64,000 nt of DNA from Dehalococcoidia bacterium (GCA_023228825.1 JALOAL010000003.1:1-64000); one strand, 5' to 3'. Positions 26,361-35,664 are shown, counted from the first letter of the stretch. Program-made: numbers and translations. The notes: generated by a model from the letters alone, not told the origin.

Positions 26361-26415
26361 GCTAGCGGTGGGCTAGCGGTGGGCTAGCGGTGGGCTAGCG
26401 GTGGGCTAGCGGTGG
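26361..26415. repeat. Five perfect tandem copies of GCTAGCGGTGG
   Basis: The 11-base unit is repeated five times without a single mismatch. The tract lies in the divergent gap between the family 9 glycosyltransferase gene and the VanY-like peptidase gene (26335-26511), where both promoters are expected. Confidence 0.97.
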
Positions 26416-26511
26416 ACCGCCGAGGGGACGCTGCGGGAGAAATGCCTGCAGACGCATAACGGGCGCCGTGGGAGCGTTGCATCGCGCTCCGCTTTGCGAC
26501 GGAGGGGCGCT

Positions 26512-27318
26512 ATGTTCGATCGGCGGGAAGCGGAAAGGCTAGGCATGCGGCTGACGCGACGCGCGTTCCTCAACGGCACGGGGGCTGTCCTGGTGGCGGC
26601 CATCGCCGCGCCCCTCATCCAGGCGTGCGGAGGGGACGAGGAACCCCAGGTGCAGGTGAACACGCCCACCGCCACTCCCACCGAGGCCCCCCCGGAGCCC
26701 ACGCCCACCTCGACCGTCACGCCAGAGCCAGAGGTGGGCTTCAACCCGGATCTGCACCTCTTGGTGGACAAGGACCGAGCGCTGCCGGACGGCTTTGTGC
26801 CCCCCGACCTGGAACCGATCCCGGCGTCCTGGCACATCCCGGAGTTCGGCGGCCTCCAGTTGCGCGCCCCCGTGATCGAGGCGCTGGCGCCCATGCGTGC
26901 GGCCGCCGCCTCGGACGGCGTGGACCTGCTGATCCGCTCCGCCTACCGCTCCTACGACGAGCAGGTCGTCACGTTCCAGTACTGGGTGGACACGCTGGGC
27001 GAGGAGCAGGCGAGGCGTGAGAGCGCGGTGCCCGGCCACAGCGAGCACCAACTGGGGACCACCATGGACTTCGCCGCGCCGGACAACGGTTGGGCCCTGG
27101 TGGAATCGTTCGCGGACACGGCGCCCGGCCTCTGGCTGGCCGACCACGCCCATGAGTACGGCTTCGCCCTCTCCTACCCCCGCGACGGCGAGGCGATCAC
27201 CGGTTACATCTACGAGCCCTGGCACTACCGCTACATCGGCGTGGAGGCCTCGATGCCCTGGCGCGAGTCCGGGCTCACGCTGATCGAGTTCCTGGAGGGC
27301 CTGCAGGAGCAAGCCTGA
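26512..27318 (+). CDS. VanY-like M15 D-alanyl-D-alanine carboxypeptidase, Tat lipoprotein
   Basis: A 268-residue zinc peptidase of family M15 that trims peptidoglycan stem peptides. A twin-arginine type signal (RLTRRAFLNGTG) is followed by a hydrophobic stretch and the lipobox IQACGG, so the protein is probably exported folded and lipid-anchored. A Pro/Thr-rich linker follows. The catalytic part has SAYRSYDEQ, PGHSEHQLGTTMDF with the metal His and Asp, and EPWHYRYIG with the third ligand and catalytic base. GGAGGGG lies 4 bases before the ATG at 26512. An ATG at 26545 would also keep the signal. Confidence 0.92.
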   Translation: MFDRREAERLGMRLTRRAFLNGTGAVLVAAIAAPLIQACGGDEEPQVQVNTPTATPTEAPPEPTPTSTVTPEPEVGFNPDLHLLVDKDRALPDGFVPPDLEPIPASWHIPEFGGLQLRAPVIEALAPMRAAAASDGVDLLIRSAYRSYDEQVVTFQYWVDTLGEEQARRESAVPGHSEHQLGTTMDFAAPDNGWALVESFADTAPGLWLADHAHEYGFALSYPRDGEAITGYIYEPWHYRYIGVEASMPWRESGLTLIEFLEGLQEQA

Positions 27319-27338
27319 CCGCCGCCCTGGCGGACGGG

Positions 27339-28136
27339 TCAGCCCACCCCCATGCCGCCGTCCACCGGCAGCGAGACGCCGGTGATGAACTGCGCCTCGT
27401 CCGAGTGCAGGAAGAGCGCGGCGTAGGCCACGTCCCACCCGCTCCCCATCATCCCGCCCAGGGGGATGCGGGCATTGCGCGAGGCGACCACCTCGTCACG
27501 AGGCATCCCAGCGTTGACGCGCGCCTCGATCGCCATCGGCGTGTTCATCAGGCCGGGGAGGATCGCGTTGACGCGGATGAGGTCGGGCGCGTACTGGCCG
27601 GCCAGTTGCTCCGTGAGGCCGATCACGCCCATCTTGGACGTCTTGTATCCCACCCACGGGTACGCATGCCGCGCCGCCATGGACGAGATGTTCACGATGG
27701 AGCCGCCGCCCTGTTCCTGCATCACCGGGATCGCCCATTTGCAGGCCAGCCACATGCCGCGCAGGTTGATCTGGAAGATGCGGTCCCAGCCCTCCACGGA
27801 CAGGTCCGTCGCCGGAGCATCACCGATGCCCACACTGCCGCCCACGTTGTTGTGGAGCAGGTCCAGGCCTCCGAAGCGCTCCACCGCGGCCTCGATGAAG
27901 GCGCGCACCTGGTCCTCCTCGCGGATGTCGGCAGCCATCGCCTCCGCCTCGCCGCCCTCGGCGCGGATCTTGTCCACAGTCTGCTGGGCGCGGGCCAGGT
28001 CTGCGTCCACCACCAGGACGCGGGCGCCCTCGTGCGCGAGGAGGAGCGAGGTCGCCTTGCCGTTGCCGATGGTCTCGCCCGGCGTCTGGCCGCCGCCGAC
28101 CACCACCGCCACCTTGTCCTGCACACGTCCTGCCAT
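27339..28136 (-). CDS. Short-chain dehydrogenase/reductase
   Basis: The 265-residue NAD(P)-dependent oxidoreductase has a glycine-rich loop in an unusual form (GGGQTPGETIGNGKA at 14-28, longer than TGxxxGxG), an acidic residue in VVDADLARA favouring NAD, the NNVGG motif at 96-100, and the catalytic S151/S152, Y164 and K168 in YKTSK. The C terminus FITGVSLPVDGG is typical of the classical family. The substrate is unknown. It starts 5 bases after a Shine-Dalgarno-like GGAGGA. It is divergent from the carboxylesterase gene. Confidence 0.9.
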   Translation of the reverse strand: MAGRVQDKVAVVVGGGQTPGETIGNGKATSLLLAHEGARVLVVDADLARAQQTVDKIRAEGGEAEAMAADIREEDQVRAFIEAAVERFGGLDLLHNNVGGSVGIGDAPATDLSVEGWDRIFQINLRGMWLACKWAIPVMQEQGGGSIVNISSMAARHAYPWVGYKTSKMGVIGLTEQLAGQYAPDLIRVNAILPGLMNTPMAIEARVNAGMPRDEVVASRNARIPLGGMMGSGWDVAYAALFLHSDEAQFITGVSLPVDGGMGVG

Positions 28137-28174
28137 GCTGTCCTCCTCTGCACGCTCGCTGCGGCGCGCGCATC

Positions 28175-28214
28175 GTAGCGGAGCGGGGCGCCGGGTAGCG
28201 GAGCGGGGCGCCGG
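28175..28214. repeat. Two tandem 20-bp repeats
   Basis: GTAGCGGAGCGGGGCGCCGG occurs twice without gap or mismatch in the divergent region between the SDR gene and the carboxylesterase gene. Confidence 0.9.
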
Positions 28215-28290
28215 CCATGCGTCGCACCCCGCGCGCACCACATTCGTGTTCCCGTCCGCTATCCTCTGGGCGACGTGAGGAGGGAAAACG

Positions 28291-29853
28291 ATGTCCCAGG
28301 GGAGCGCTCCCGAAGTCACCACCACCCGAGGCCGGCTCCGGGGCGTCATGCAGGAGGGCCTCGCCGTGTTCCGAGGCGTCCCGTACGCCGCTGCCCCGGA
28401 GGGCCCTCGACGCTTCCGCGCACCTGAGCCCGCCGAGGCCTGGGAGGGCGTGCGCGACGCAACCACGCTCGGCGCCGCCGCCCCGCAGCCGCCACGCCAA
28501 GGGGTGGCCTCGATCTTCGCGGGGGCCTTCAGCGCCGGCGACCTGCCGGTCAGCGAGGACTGCCTCAACCTGAACGTCTGGACGCCCGGCCTGGACGACG
28601 CCCGACGCCCGGTGATGGTGTGGGTGCACGGTGGCGGCTTCCGCACCGGCACGGGCGCCTCGCCGATGTACGACGGCGCCACGCTGGCGCGCCGGGGCGA
28701 CGTGGTGGTCGTGACGTTCAACTACCGCCTGGGCCCCGTGGGCTTCCTGTACGCCGAGGAACTGGGAGGCGCCAACTTCGGCCTGCTGGACCAGGTGGCG
28801 GCGCTGCAATGGGTGCAGGATGAGGTCCGCGCGTTCGGCGGCGACCCGGACAACGTCACGATCTTCGGTGAGTCCGCCGGCGGGAAGAGCGTGGAGACGC
28901 TCCTGGGCACTCCCGCCGCCCGCGGGCTCTTCCACCGCGCTATCGTCCAGAGTTCCCACGACCCACCGATGGGCGTGGAGCAGGCCACGGGCGCCACCTC
29001 GCAGTTCCTCGCGGAGGTGGGCCTCACCCAGCCGGACGCCGAGCGCCTCCGCGCGATGCCGCTGAACGACCTCATCGCCGCACAGGTGCGCCTGGCGGAG
29101 GCCGCGATGGCCGCCGGCGCGGGGGGCGTCCTGGGCGCGGGCGCCTCCTTCGGCCCCGTCGTGGACGGCGACGTGCTGCCGGCCCATCCGCGCGAGGCGA
29201 CCGCGGCAGGCTCTGCGGCGGACGTGACCCTGCTGATCGGCACGAACCTGGACGAATCGCGTCTCTTCGGCGCGGCGGCCCCCGGCATGGCTGACATGGA
29301 CCGGCCCGCGGCCCTCGCGCGTATCGCCGCCACCCTCACCGCCGGCGACGAGGCCCGCGCGGCCGCAACGTACGAGGCGTACCGGGCGGCACGGGAGCAG
29401 CGAGGGGACCGCCACGCACCGGTCGACGTGTGGTTCGCGGTGCAGACCGACCGCACCTTCCGCTACCCCTCGATCCTGGTGGCGGAGGGGCAGGCGCAGC
29501 ACCAGCCCGCGACGTACATGTACCTCTTCACGCAGCCCTCGCCGCTGTACGAGGGTGTCCTGGGCTCTTGCCACGCGCTGGAGATCCCCTTCGTGTTCGG
29601 CACAAACCGGGGCGAGTTGCTGCCGCTGACTGGCAAGGGCGACGCAGTGGAGGCCCTGGCCACGGCGATGCAGGACGCGTGGATCGCCTTCGCCCGCACC
29701 GGCGACCCGAACCACGGAGGGCTACCGCTGTGGCCAGCGTTCACCGACCGGCGGCGCGCCACCATGGTGCTCGGCAGCCAGCAGGACGTTGCCTACGGCC
29801 CGCTGGAGGCGGAGCGCCAGGCGATGGCGGAGGTGTTCCCGCCCCTTCGGTAA
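28291..29853 (+). CDS. Type B carboxylesterase
   Basis: A 520-residue serine esterase of the carboxylesterase/cholinesterase family. It contains FRGVPYAAAPEGPRRF near the start, SEDCLNLNVWTP at 88-99, the oxyanion hole HGGGF at 113-117, the nucleophile S195 in GESAGG, an acid in the NLDESRLF region and a catalytic His in SCHALEIPFVF. No signal peptide is present, so it is cytoplasmic. It probably hydrolyses carboxyl esters as part of the nearby catabolic genes. GGAGGG lies just upstream of the ATG. Confidence 0.92.
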   Translation: MSQGSAPEVTTTRGRLRGVMQEGLAVFRGVPYAAAPEGPRRFRAPEPAEAWEGVRDATTLGAAAPQPPRQGVASIFAGAFSAGDLPVSEDCLNLNVWTPGLDDARRPVMVWVHGGGFRTGTGASPMYDGATLARRGDVVVVTFNYRLGPVGFLYAEELGGANFGLLDQVAALQWVQDEVRAFGGDPDNVTIFGESAGGKSVETLLGTPAARGLFHRAIVQSSHDPPMGVEQATGATSQFLAEVGLTQPDAERLRAMPLNDLIAAQVRLAEAAMAAGAGGVLGAGASFGPVVDGDVLPAHPREATAAGSAADVTLLIGTNLDESRLFGAAAPGMADMDRPAALARIAATLTAGDEARAAATYEAYRAAREQRGDRHAPVDVWFAVQTDRTFRYPSILVAEGQAQHQPATYMYLFTQPSPLYEGVLGSCHALEIPFVFGTNRGELLPLTGKGDAVEALATAMQDAWIAFARTGDPNHGGLPLWPAFTDRRRATMVLGSQQDVAYGPLEAERQAMAEVFPPLR

Positions 29854-29865
29854 TCCCGCGTCCCG

Positions 29866-30318
29866 CTACAGCCCCTGCTCCGAGCGCCACCGGCGGATCC
29901 AGCCGGCGTGCTGCGCCTCGTGGTCGCTAAGCAGGCCGGCCTCCCCGTAGCGCGAGCCGTCCAGCCCCACGTCCGAGGCGGCGGCGATGGCGTCCAGCAG
30001 CCCCTGGTGCGACTGGTCGAGTTCCCACCGCACCTGCTCCAACGACAGGTCGCGCCGCAGGGCGTGCGTGACCTGGCCCAGCGGGTCATGCTGCGCCTCG
30101 TCCATGCGCCACGCGGAGGCCCATCCCGCAGAGATGCGGAGCACCTCTGCCGCCCGCACCTCGTCCCAGAGCGCGATGTGGGCCAGGTGGTCCTTCACCG
30201 ACCAGCCGTCCAGCGGTGGCTCCACCAGGCGGGCGTCCTCGATGCCCGCGATCGCCGCCAGGAGGTCTGCCCGCATGTCGCGGTAGTGCCGCAGAAGGGC
30301 GTCGCGGTCGTACGCCAT
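29866..30318 (-). CDS. DinB-like four-helix bundle protein
   Basis: This 150-residue protein has the DinB superfamily pattern. The first helix is LRHYRDMRADLLAAI, the conserved WSVKDHLAHIALWDE follows at about 39-53 and the C-terminal HEAQHAGWIRRWRSE supplies the other metal-binding histidines. DinB proteins are mostly metal-dependent transferases or of unknown role. It lies 8 bases downstream of the ferredoxin gene on the same strand, so it is probably part of the P450 operon. Confidence 0.8.
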   Translation of the reverse strand: MAYDRDALLRHYRDMRADLLAAIAGIEDARLVEPPLDGWSVKDHLAHIALWDEVRAAEVLRISAGWASAWRMDEAQHDPLGQVTHALRRDLSLEQVRWELDQSHQGLLDAIAAASDVGLDGSRYGEAGLLSDHEAQHAGWIRRWRSEQGL

Positions 30319-30326
30319 GTGACGCG

Positions 30327-30521
30327 CTACTCCTGGATGCTCAGGGCGCCCGTGGGGCAGGCGTGCACCGCGTCCATCAGCGCCTCGCGGTCCTCTTCCG
30401 GGAACTCCTCCGCTGTGGGGACGGGAATGTCCTCCTCGTCCGGCTGCAGGAGGCGAGGCTGAACCATGTAGCACTGGCCCGAACTCATACAGGTATCGCG
30501 GTCCACCACCAGCCGAGGCAT
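30327..30521 (-). CDS. Three-cysteine ferredoxin for the adjacent P450
   Basis: The 64-residue protein has C11, C17 and C55 (the last in ACPTGAL), the spacing of a [3Fe-4S] ferredoxin in which the second cysteine of a normal motif is missing. Such ferredoxins deliver electrons to bacterial P450 enzymes. It begins 16 bases after the P450 gene, which strongly suggests a working pair. A ferredoxin reductase is not encoded nearby. Confidence 0.92.
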   Translation of the reverse strand: MPRLVVDRDTCMSSGQCYMVQPRLLQPDEEDIPVPTAEEFPEEDREALMDAVHACPTGALSIQE

Positions 30522-30537
30522 GCTCGATCGCCTTTCC

Positions 30538-31836
30538 TCACCCGCCCGTGCGGGTGGTCACGCGTAGCGGCAGGCGCTCCAGGCCTCGGAAGGCGCCGCC
30601 GCCTCGCCATTCCGCCTGCGCCGGGTCAACGGCCAGGCGGATGTCCGAGTAGCGGTGGAAGAGCCGCTCGAGCGTCAGGCGAGCCTCGTTACGGGCCAGG
30701 TTGGCGCCCAGGCAGAAGTGGATGCCGCCGCCAAACGAAAGGTAGCGAATTTCATCACGTGTGATGTCAAAGCGGTCCGGATCCTCCACCACCTCGGGAT
30801 CGCGGTTGGCGGAGATGACGGAACCGCTGACCGAGACATGCTGGCCCACGGGACAGCCGGCCACCTCCTGCGGGTGCGCCGTGGTGCGGCCGGTGCCGAG
30901 CACGGGCGGCGTGTAGCGCAGCATCTCCTCCACCGCGTTCGCCATCAGTTCCGGGCGCTCGCGCAGGGCCTCCACCTGGCCGGGGTGCGAGAGGAGCGCC
31001 AGCAGGCCGTTCCCCAGCAGGTCGGTGGTGGTGAGGTTCCCCGCGTTCAGCAGGAGCCCCAGCATGGTGAGGGTCTCCTCGTGCGTGAGGCGGTCGCCCT
31101 CCTCCTCCGCGAGCACGAGCGCGGAGATGAGATCCTCGCCGGGCGCTTCGCGGCGCTGGGCGACCACTCGGTCGAAGTAGGCGCGCATGGCCTGGCGCGC
31201 GGCGCGGCCGCGGCGGATGCGGTCGTGGTCGTCCGGCCGCAGGTCGCTGTTCACCATGGTGAGCGACCACTGCTTGAACTGCGCACGGTCCTCCGGATCC
31301 ACCCCCAGCATCTCCGAGATCACGATCACCGGCAGTGGGATCGCAAGGGCCTCCATGAAGTCGATCTCATCCTGGCCGGCCACCTCGTCCAGCAGGCGGT
31401 CCGCGATCTCCTCGATACGCGGCGTCAGCGCCTCCACCGCGCGAGGCGTGAAGGCGCGGTTCACGAGGCGGCGGAGCCGGTCGTGCTCCGGCGCGTCCAG
31501 GCCCAGGATGCTGGGCGCGGCGCTGGCCATCGGATTCTCGTCCGGCAGCACCCCCACACGACGAGGGTCGTCCGGGGCAAGTTTGCGGACGTCCTTGAAC
31601 ACGTCCTTGCTCCGCAGCAGCGCTTCCACGTCCGCCCACCGGGTAAGGACCACGCGGGGCCCCTGGTGCGCCTGGTAGACGTGGACGCCGCCGTCCTCGC
31701 GCATCTGGCGCAGCACCTCGTGCGGGTCTGCGACGTAGTCCACGGAGGTCGGGTCGTACCCGCCGGGCGCGTGGCGGAGGCCCTCCACGCGCGGGTCCGC
31801 TGCTGGGTCCTGGGTGCGGTCGTCCGTGGCCGTCAT
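30538..31836 (-). CDS. Cytochrome P450
   Basis: A 432-residue soluble monooxygenase. The heme-binding loop is FGGGIHFCLGANLARNEARL with the proximal Cys. The I-helix segment is LNAGNLTTTD, where the first Thr replaces the usual AGxxT position, and the ExxR pair is probably in the K helix region EEMLRYTP. It lacks a membrane anchor. The partner ferredoxin gene follows directly. The neighbouring luciferase-like monooxygenase, SDR and CoA-transferase suggest oxidation of a hydrophobic substrate, but the compound is not revealed. Confidence 0.95.
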   Translation of the reverse strand: MTATDDRTQDPAADPRVEGLRHAPGGYDPTSVDYVADPHEVLRQMREDGGVHVYQAHQGPRVVLTRWADVEALLRSKDVFKDVRKLAPDDPRRVGVLPDENPMASAAPSILGLDAPEHDRLRRLVNRAFTPRAVEALTPRIEEIADRLLDEVAGQDEIDFMEALAIPLPVIVISEMLGVDPEDRAQFKQWSLTMVNSDLRPDDHDRIRRGRAARQAMRAYFDRVVAQRREAPGEDLISALVLAEEEGDRLTHEETLTMLGLLLNAGNLTTTDLLGNGLLALLSHPGQVEALRERPELMANAVEEMLRYTPPVLGTGRTTAHPQEVAGCPVGQHVSVSGSVISANRDPEVVEDPDRFDITRDEIRYLSFGGGIHFCLGANLARNEARLTLERLFHRYSDIRLAVDPAQAEWRGGGAFRGLERLPLRVTTRTGG

Positions 31837-31873
31837 CGGAGGCCTCCTTGCCGGAGCCGCGGGGCCGGCGGGA

Positions 31874-32221
31874 TCAGGCGCCCTTCTGGATCGCCGACTC
31901 CAGCGTGTACTCGTAGTAGGTGATCGCCTCGCTCACCGCGAAGCGGTCGCGCATGAACTCGATACGGGGCTTCTTCTGCATGACCGACTCAAGGGTGAGG
32001 TTCGCGCCCAGCGCCGGCCAGCGCATGACCGCGGGCATCTGCCGCCCCGGACGCGGCTCGATGGTCTCGTCCAGCATGTCCGGGTGCTTGTTGAGCAGGT
32101 AGAGGTAGGCGTCCGCGAGCACCCTCACCGCCTCCGTGCCGTTGCCAGAGCGCATGGCGCTGTACGCCTTCTCGATCTGGGCGCGCAGGTCGGCATCCTG
32201 GACCTGGTCTGGCTTCGGCAT
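31874..32221 (-). CDS. Hypothetical protein next to the flavin monooxygenase
   Basis: The 115-residue protein is mostly helical and acidic. It begins MPKPDQVQDADLRAQIEKAY, continues with an ADAYLYLLNKHPDMLDE segment and ends YYEYTLESAIQKGA. No membrane helix or known motif is visible. It sits 43 bases after the luciferase-like gene and 37 bases before the P450 gene on the same strand, so it is probably part of that operon. It may belong to a small family tied to such monooxygenases, but I do not recognise it. Confidence 0.65.
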   Translation of the reverse strand: MPKPDQVQDADLRAQIEKAYSAMRSGNGTEAVRVLADAYLYLLNKHPDMLDETIEPRPGRQMPAVMRWPALGANLTLESVMQKKPRIEFMRDRFAVSEAITYYEYTLESAIQKGA

Positions 32222-32264
32222 TCCCGTCCTCCGGCTGTTTCCCTCTGGCTCCTGGATGTCGCCC

Positions 32265-33515
32265 CTAGATCGAGGAGTTGATGGGGAACTCGACTCCCTG
32301 GAGTTGCTCCTCCCGCCACTTGCGGTGGACGGTCTCGTGGCGTTCCTTGAACTCCGGCAGCAACTGGCGGCCGAAGGTGTCAATGGACTCCATGATGTCC
32401 TCGTGCTTCCGGTCGCCGGCCTGCGCCACGAAGATCATCACGTCCAGGTGCCGGTCCTCGTACATCTTGAGCGTGGTACGCAGGCGATCCACCGTGCCAA
32501 TGGCGTTGCCCGAGCGCGCCGCGCGGTAGAGGGCGCGCTGCACTTCCTCCTTCGGCTCGCCCTCGCGGATCTCGTGCTCGGGGAGGAAGCCGGTGCGGGC
32601 CTGGCGCTGCTGCGCCTCCACCTCGGACGACTCGTCGCGGTACTTGCGGTAGACGTTGCCGGCGCCCACGGGGTGCTTCCCGCCGGTCATGGGGTTGTAG
32701 TAGTAGCCCAGGGAATAGGAGAAGAAGCCGGGGCCGTTGGCGCTGCGACGCAAGGCTTCCTCGTCCGTAGGCCCCATCATGAAGGTGTTGAGGACGGCCA
32801 GGCCCGGGTTGATGGCATGGCCGATGGGCATCAATTCCTCCCGCACCAGGCGGTAGTACTCCTGCGTGCGCTCCCCCAGTTCGTCCGGCGTCTCGAACCC
32901 AAACCCCAGCGACCCCATCCCGAGGCGGGCTGCCACCATGGTGGTCTCACGACGGGACGCAGCCACCCACAGCGGCGGGTGCGGCTTCTGCAGCGGCTTG
33001 GGCACCACGTTGCGGGCGGGCATGGAAAAGAACTCGCCCTCGAACCCCGGGTACGGTGTGGAGGTCATCATGTTGGTGACCTCGCGCGTCGCCTCCTCCC
33101 ACATGGCCTTCTTCAGGCCGCGCTCCACGTTGAACCCGCCCAGTTCCATCTCAGACGCGGACTCGCCGCTGCCGAACTCCACCCGTCCGTTCGAGATCAG
33201 GTCGAGCGCGGAGATGCGCTCGGCGACGCGGGCGGGATGGTTGTAGGCGGGCGGCGTGAGCACAATCCCGTGACCCAGGCGGATGTTCTTCGTGCGCTGG
33301 GAGAGCGCCGCCATCATCAGTTCTGGCGCGGAGGAGTGGGAGTACTCCTCCAGGAAGTGGTGCTCCACCTCGAAGACGTAGTCGAAGCCCAGTGAGTCGG
33401 CCAGTTCCACCTGGTCCAGCATCTCGTGGTAGATGCGGTGCTCCGCGTCCGGGTCCCACTGGTCGCCGTCGTACGGCTTGGGCAACTGCAGTTCGTAGAA
33501 GAGCCCGAATTTCAC
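32265..33515 (-). CDS. Luciferase-like flavin-dependent monooxygenase
   Basis: A 416-residue TIM-barrel protein of the bacterial luciferase-like (LLM) class. It begins MKFGLFYELQLPKPYDGDQ, has LGFDYVFEVEHHFLEEYS near residue 38-55 and RTKNIRLGHGIVLTPPAYNHPARVAERISALDLISNGR near 90-128, the stretch that lines the F420/FMN site. The family uses reduced FMN or F420 to oxidise organic substrates. It is the first gene of the minus-strand operon with the hypothetical protein, P450, ferredoxin and DinB-like genes. Confidence 0.9.
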   Translation of the reverse strand: MKFGLFYELQLPKPYDGDQWDPDAEHRIYHEMLDQVELADSLGFDYVFEVEHHFLEEYSHSSAPELMMAALSQRTKNIRLGHGIVLTPPAYNHPARVAERISALDLISNGRVEFGSGESASEMELGGFNVERGLKKAMWEEATREVTNMMTSTPYPGFEGEFFSMPARNVVPKPLQKPHPPLWVAASRRETTMVAARLGMGSLGFGFETPDELGERTQEYYRLVREELMPIGHAINPGLAVLNTFMMGPTDEEALRRSANGPGFFSYSLGYYYNPMTGGKHPVGAGNVYRKYRDESSEVEAQQRQARTGFLPEHEIREGEPKEEVQRALYRAARSGNAIGTVDRLRTTLKMYEDRHLDVMIFVAQAGDRKHEDIMESIDTFGRQLLPEFKERHETVHRKWREEQLQGVEFPINSSI

Positions 33516-33609
33516 TGAGGTCCTCCAAGCACCGGTCGGATAACGTTCTCCGGAGTCGCGGGCACGAATCCTTGCACCCGCTCGTACGGCATGTCAAACG
33601 TTGTGCGCC

Positions 33610-34482
33610 TCACCCTCCCCCGCTCACTCCGGTCACCGGCGCCGGCAGCAAGGGCGGCGCCATCCCGTCCACGATCGCCCGCAGGCGGTCCGCCACGCGC
33701 TCCCGGTATTCCGGGTGGGTCAGGATGTAGAAGCGGCCCTCTCGCATGGCCTCCACCACGACCTCCGCCACCTCGTCCGGCGACATGCCGTCGCGCGCCC
33801 AGTGCTCGATGGAGGCCTGGCGTCGCGCGAGCACCTCGGCAGAGGGCACGCCGTCGTTCCGCAGCGCCGCCGGGCGGTTGCGGTCGGACTCGATGATGCG
33901 CGTGGCGATGAGGCCGGGGCACAGCACAGACACCCCCAGCCGGGAACCGGCGGCCTGGAGGTCGTAGTACAGGCCCTCGGTCAGGCGCGTCACGCCGTGC
34001 TTCGTGACGCCATAGATCGAGCCGCCTCCCGTGCCCAGGCCCAGCACGGAGGAGGTGTTGACGATGTGCCCCTCCTCGCCGTGTTCGAGCATGGAGGGCA
34101 CGAACGCCTGCAGGCCGTGGACCACGCCCATCAGGTTCACACCCACCACCCAGGCCCAGTCCTTCTCAGTACTCGCCCACAGCGGGCCGCCCCCGCCACC
34201 GGACACGCCCGCGTTGTTGCACAGCACGTGCACGCGCCCGAAGCGCTCCAGCGCCGCGTCCCGCAACGCCTCGACAGCGTCGAGGCTGGCGACGTCCGTC
34301 TCCACGGCCAGCACCTCCGCGCCGACCTGTTGCAGTTCGGCCGCGGCCAGCGCCAGCGCTTCCTTCTCCACGTCCGCCAGCACCACGCGCATGCCCTCCC
34401 GGGCAAAGCGCGAGGCGAGCCCGCGGCCAATGCCGCTCGCGGCCCCGGTCACGACCGCCACCTTGCCTCGAAAGTCACGCAT
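33610..34482 (-). CDS. Short-chain dehydrogenase/reductase
   Basis: The 290-residue classical SDR has the cofactor motif TGAASGIG at 12-19, D37 after the second strand (VVLADVEKEA) indicating NAD preference, NNAG at about 88-91, catalytic Ser in NTSSVLG and YGVTK near 150-155. A C-terminal extension with EREGRFYILTHPEYRERVADR-like residues is common in a subgroup that acts on hydrophobic alcohols. It precedes the luciferase-like operon by about 94 bases. Confidence 0.9.
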   Translation of the reverse strand: MRDFRGKVAVVTGAASGIGRGLASRFAREGMRVVLADVEKEALALAAAELQQVGAEVLAVETDVASLDAVEALRDAALERFGRVHVLCNNAGVSGGGGGPLWASTEKDWAWVVGVNLMGVVHGLQAFVPSMLEHGEEGHIVNTSSVLGLGTGGGSIYGVTKHGVTRLTEGLYYDLQAAGSRLGVSVLCPGLIATRIIESDRNRPAALRNDGVPSAEVLARRQASIEHWARDGMSPDEVAEVVVEAMREGRFYILTHPEYRERVADRLRAIVDGMAPPLLPAPVTGVSGGG

Positions 34483-34647
34483 CGCGGGCCTCTCTCGTGC
34501 ATCCGTCCTAGACAGCCGGAACGTCGGACAGCAGGACGCCCAGAGCCCAAGTCCCGGGGGGCACCCAGTAGCGAGGCGGAACGTAACACACCTGTTGTTC
34601 CTCATTGCTCGGCCGCGAGGGCGCGACGCCTCGAGGCGGTGGGGAGG

Positions 34648-35664
34648 CTAGAGCGTGGGGACAGCGCCCACGGAGGGGCGCTCGATCCAGCGCGAGAGGG
34701 GGAGGCGCGTCAGGGGCGGGGGTTCCTCGCCGCCCAGCCACGCGATCATCATGCGCGCCGCCACCACGCCCAGTTCCGCCACGTCGATGTGGATGGCGGC
34801 CAGCGGTGGCGTCATCAACTCGTCCATCCACCGCGAGTCCAGGTAACTCGCCAGCGAGACGTCCCGAGGGAACTCCAGGTCCCACGAACGGAGCACGTCG
34901 ACCACGGTGGGCATGAAGCGCTGGTCGCAGATCAGCGCCGTGGCCGGCGGGTCCGCCTCGCGCTGCACGCGCAACGCCTCCACCACCTCTGCCGCGCTGG
35001 CGGTGCCGGCCAGCCGAGACACGCGCACCACCGTCCCGTCCGGCAACCGGCGCGACCGAGGCGGCCGCAGTCCGTAGCCCTCCGTCAGCAGCGCGATCGC
35101 ACGGTGGCCGTGGCGGGCGAGCGACTGGAACGCATCCGCGAAGGCCGGCCGCAGATCCACGTTCACCAGCGGCAGGTCCTCCGCTCCTTCGCCGGCGGAG
35201 ATCATCGCCAACACGGGGATGCCCTGCCGGCCAAAGTCAGCGATCTCCGTGCCTATGCCGTCCGGCCGGCTCACCAGCAGGCCGTCCACTCGGCGATGGA
35301 GCAGGTGGCGCAGGGCATCACGGTGACGCGTCGCGTCGCCACGGGCGCTCGTGACCAGCAGGTGGTAGCCGCCCTCGTGCGTCCCCTGCCCCAGGCCATC
35401 GATCAGGTCGAGCGCGGCCGGTGTGTCCAGGCGGCCGAACGCCAGGCCCAGGTCCATCGTGCGCGACGTGCGGAGCGAGCGGGCAGCGAGGTTGGGCTGG
35501 TACCCCACCTGCATGGCCGCGGCGCGCACGCGTTCCACCAGGTCGCGCCGCACCCGACGCTGGCCGTTCAGCGCGCGCGACGCGGTGCTCACGGACACGC
35601 CGGCGGCCTCCGCCACCTCCCGCAGCGTCGCGCCGCCCGTCGCACCGTCCACGAAGGTCGTCAT
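34648..35664 (-). CDS. LacI-family transcriptional regulator
   Basis: The 338-residue regulator has an N-terminal helix-turn-helix, ATLREVAEAAGVSVSTASRA at about 12-31, followed by the hinge helix NGQRRVRRDLVERVRAAAMQVGYQPN and a periplasmic-binding-protein-like ligand domain. The ATG at 35664 puts the HTH at the usual place. It is divergent from a CaiB-type CoA-transferase gene, and a 20-base perfect palindrome lies between them at 35739-35758. Sugar or small-acid effectors are usual for the family, and the effector here is unknown. Confidence 0.92.
   Translation of the reverse strand: MTTFVDGATGGATLREVAEAAGVSVSTASRALNGQRRVRRDLVERVRAAAMQVGYQPNLAARSLRTSRTMDLGLAFGRLDTPAALDLIDGLGQGTHEGGYHLLVTSARGDATRHRDALRHLLHRRVDGLLVSRPDGIGTEIADFGRQGIPVLAMISAGEGAEDLPLVNVDLRPAFADAFQSLARHGHRAIALLTEGYGLRPPRSRRLPDGTVVRVSRLAGTASAAEVVEALRVQREADPPATALICDQRFMPTVVDVLRSWDLEFPRDVSLASYLDSRWMDELMTPPLAAIHIDVAELGVVAARMMIAWLGGEEPPPLTRLPLSRWIERPSVGAVPTL

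Noticed and set aside
27820..29715. A 630-codon open frame opposite the carboxylesterase gene
   Set aside because: The plus strand has an intact esterase with GESAG, and the opposite frame has no domain and runs into the SDR gene.
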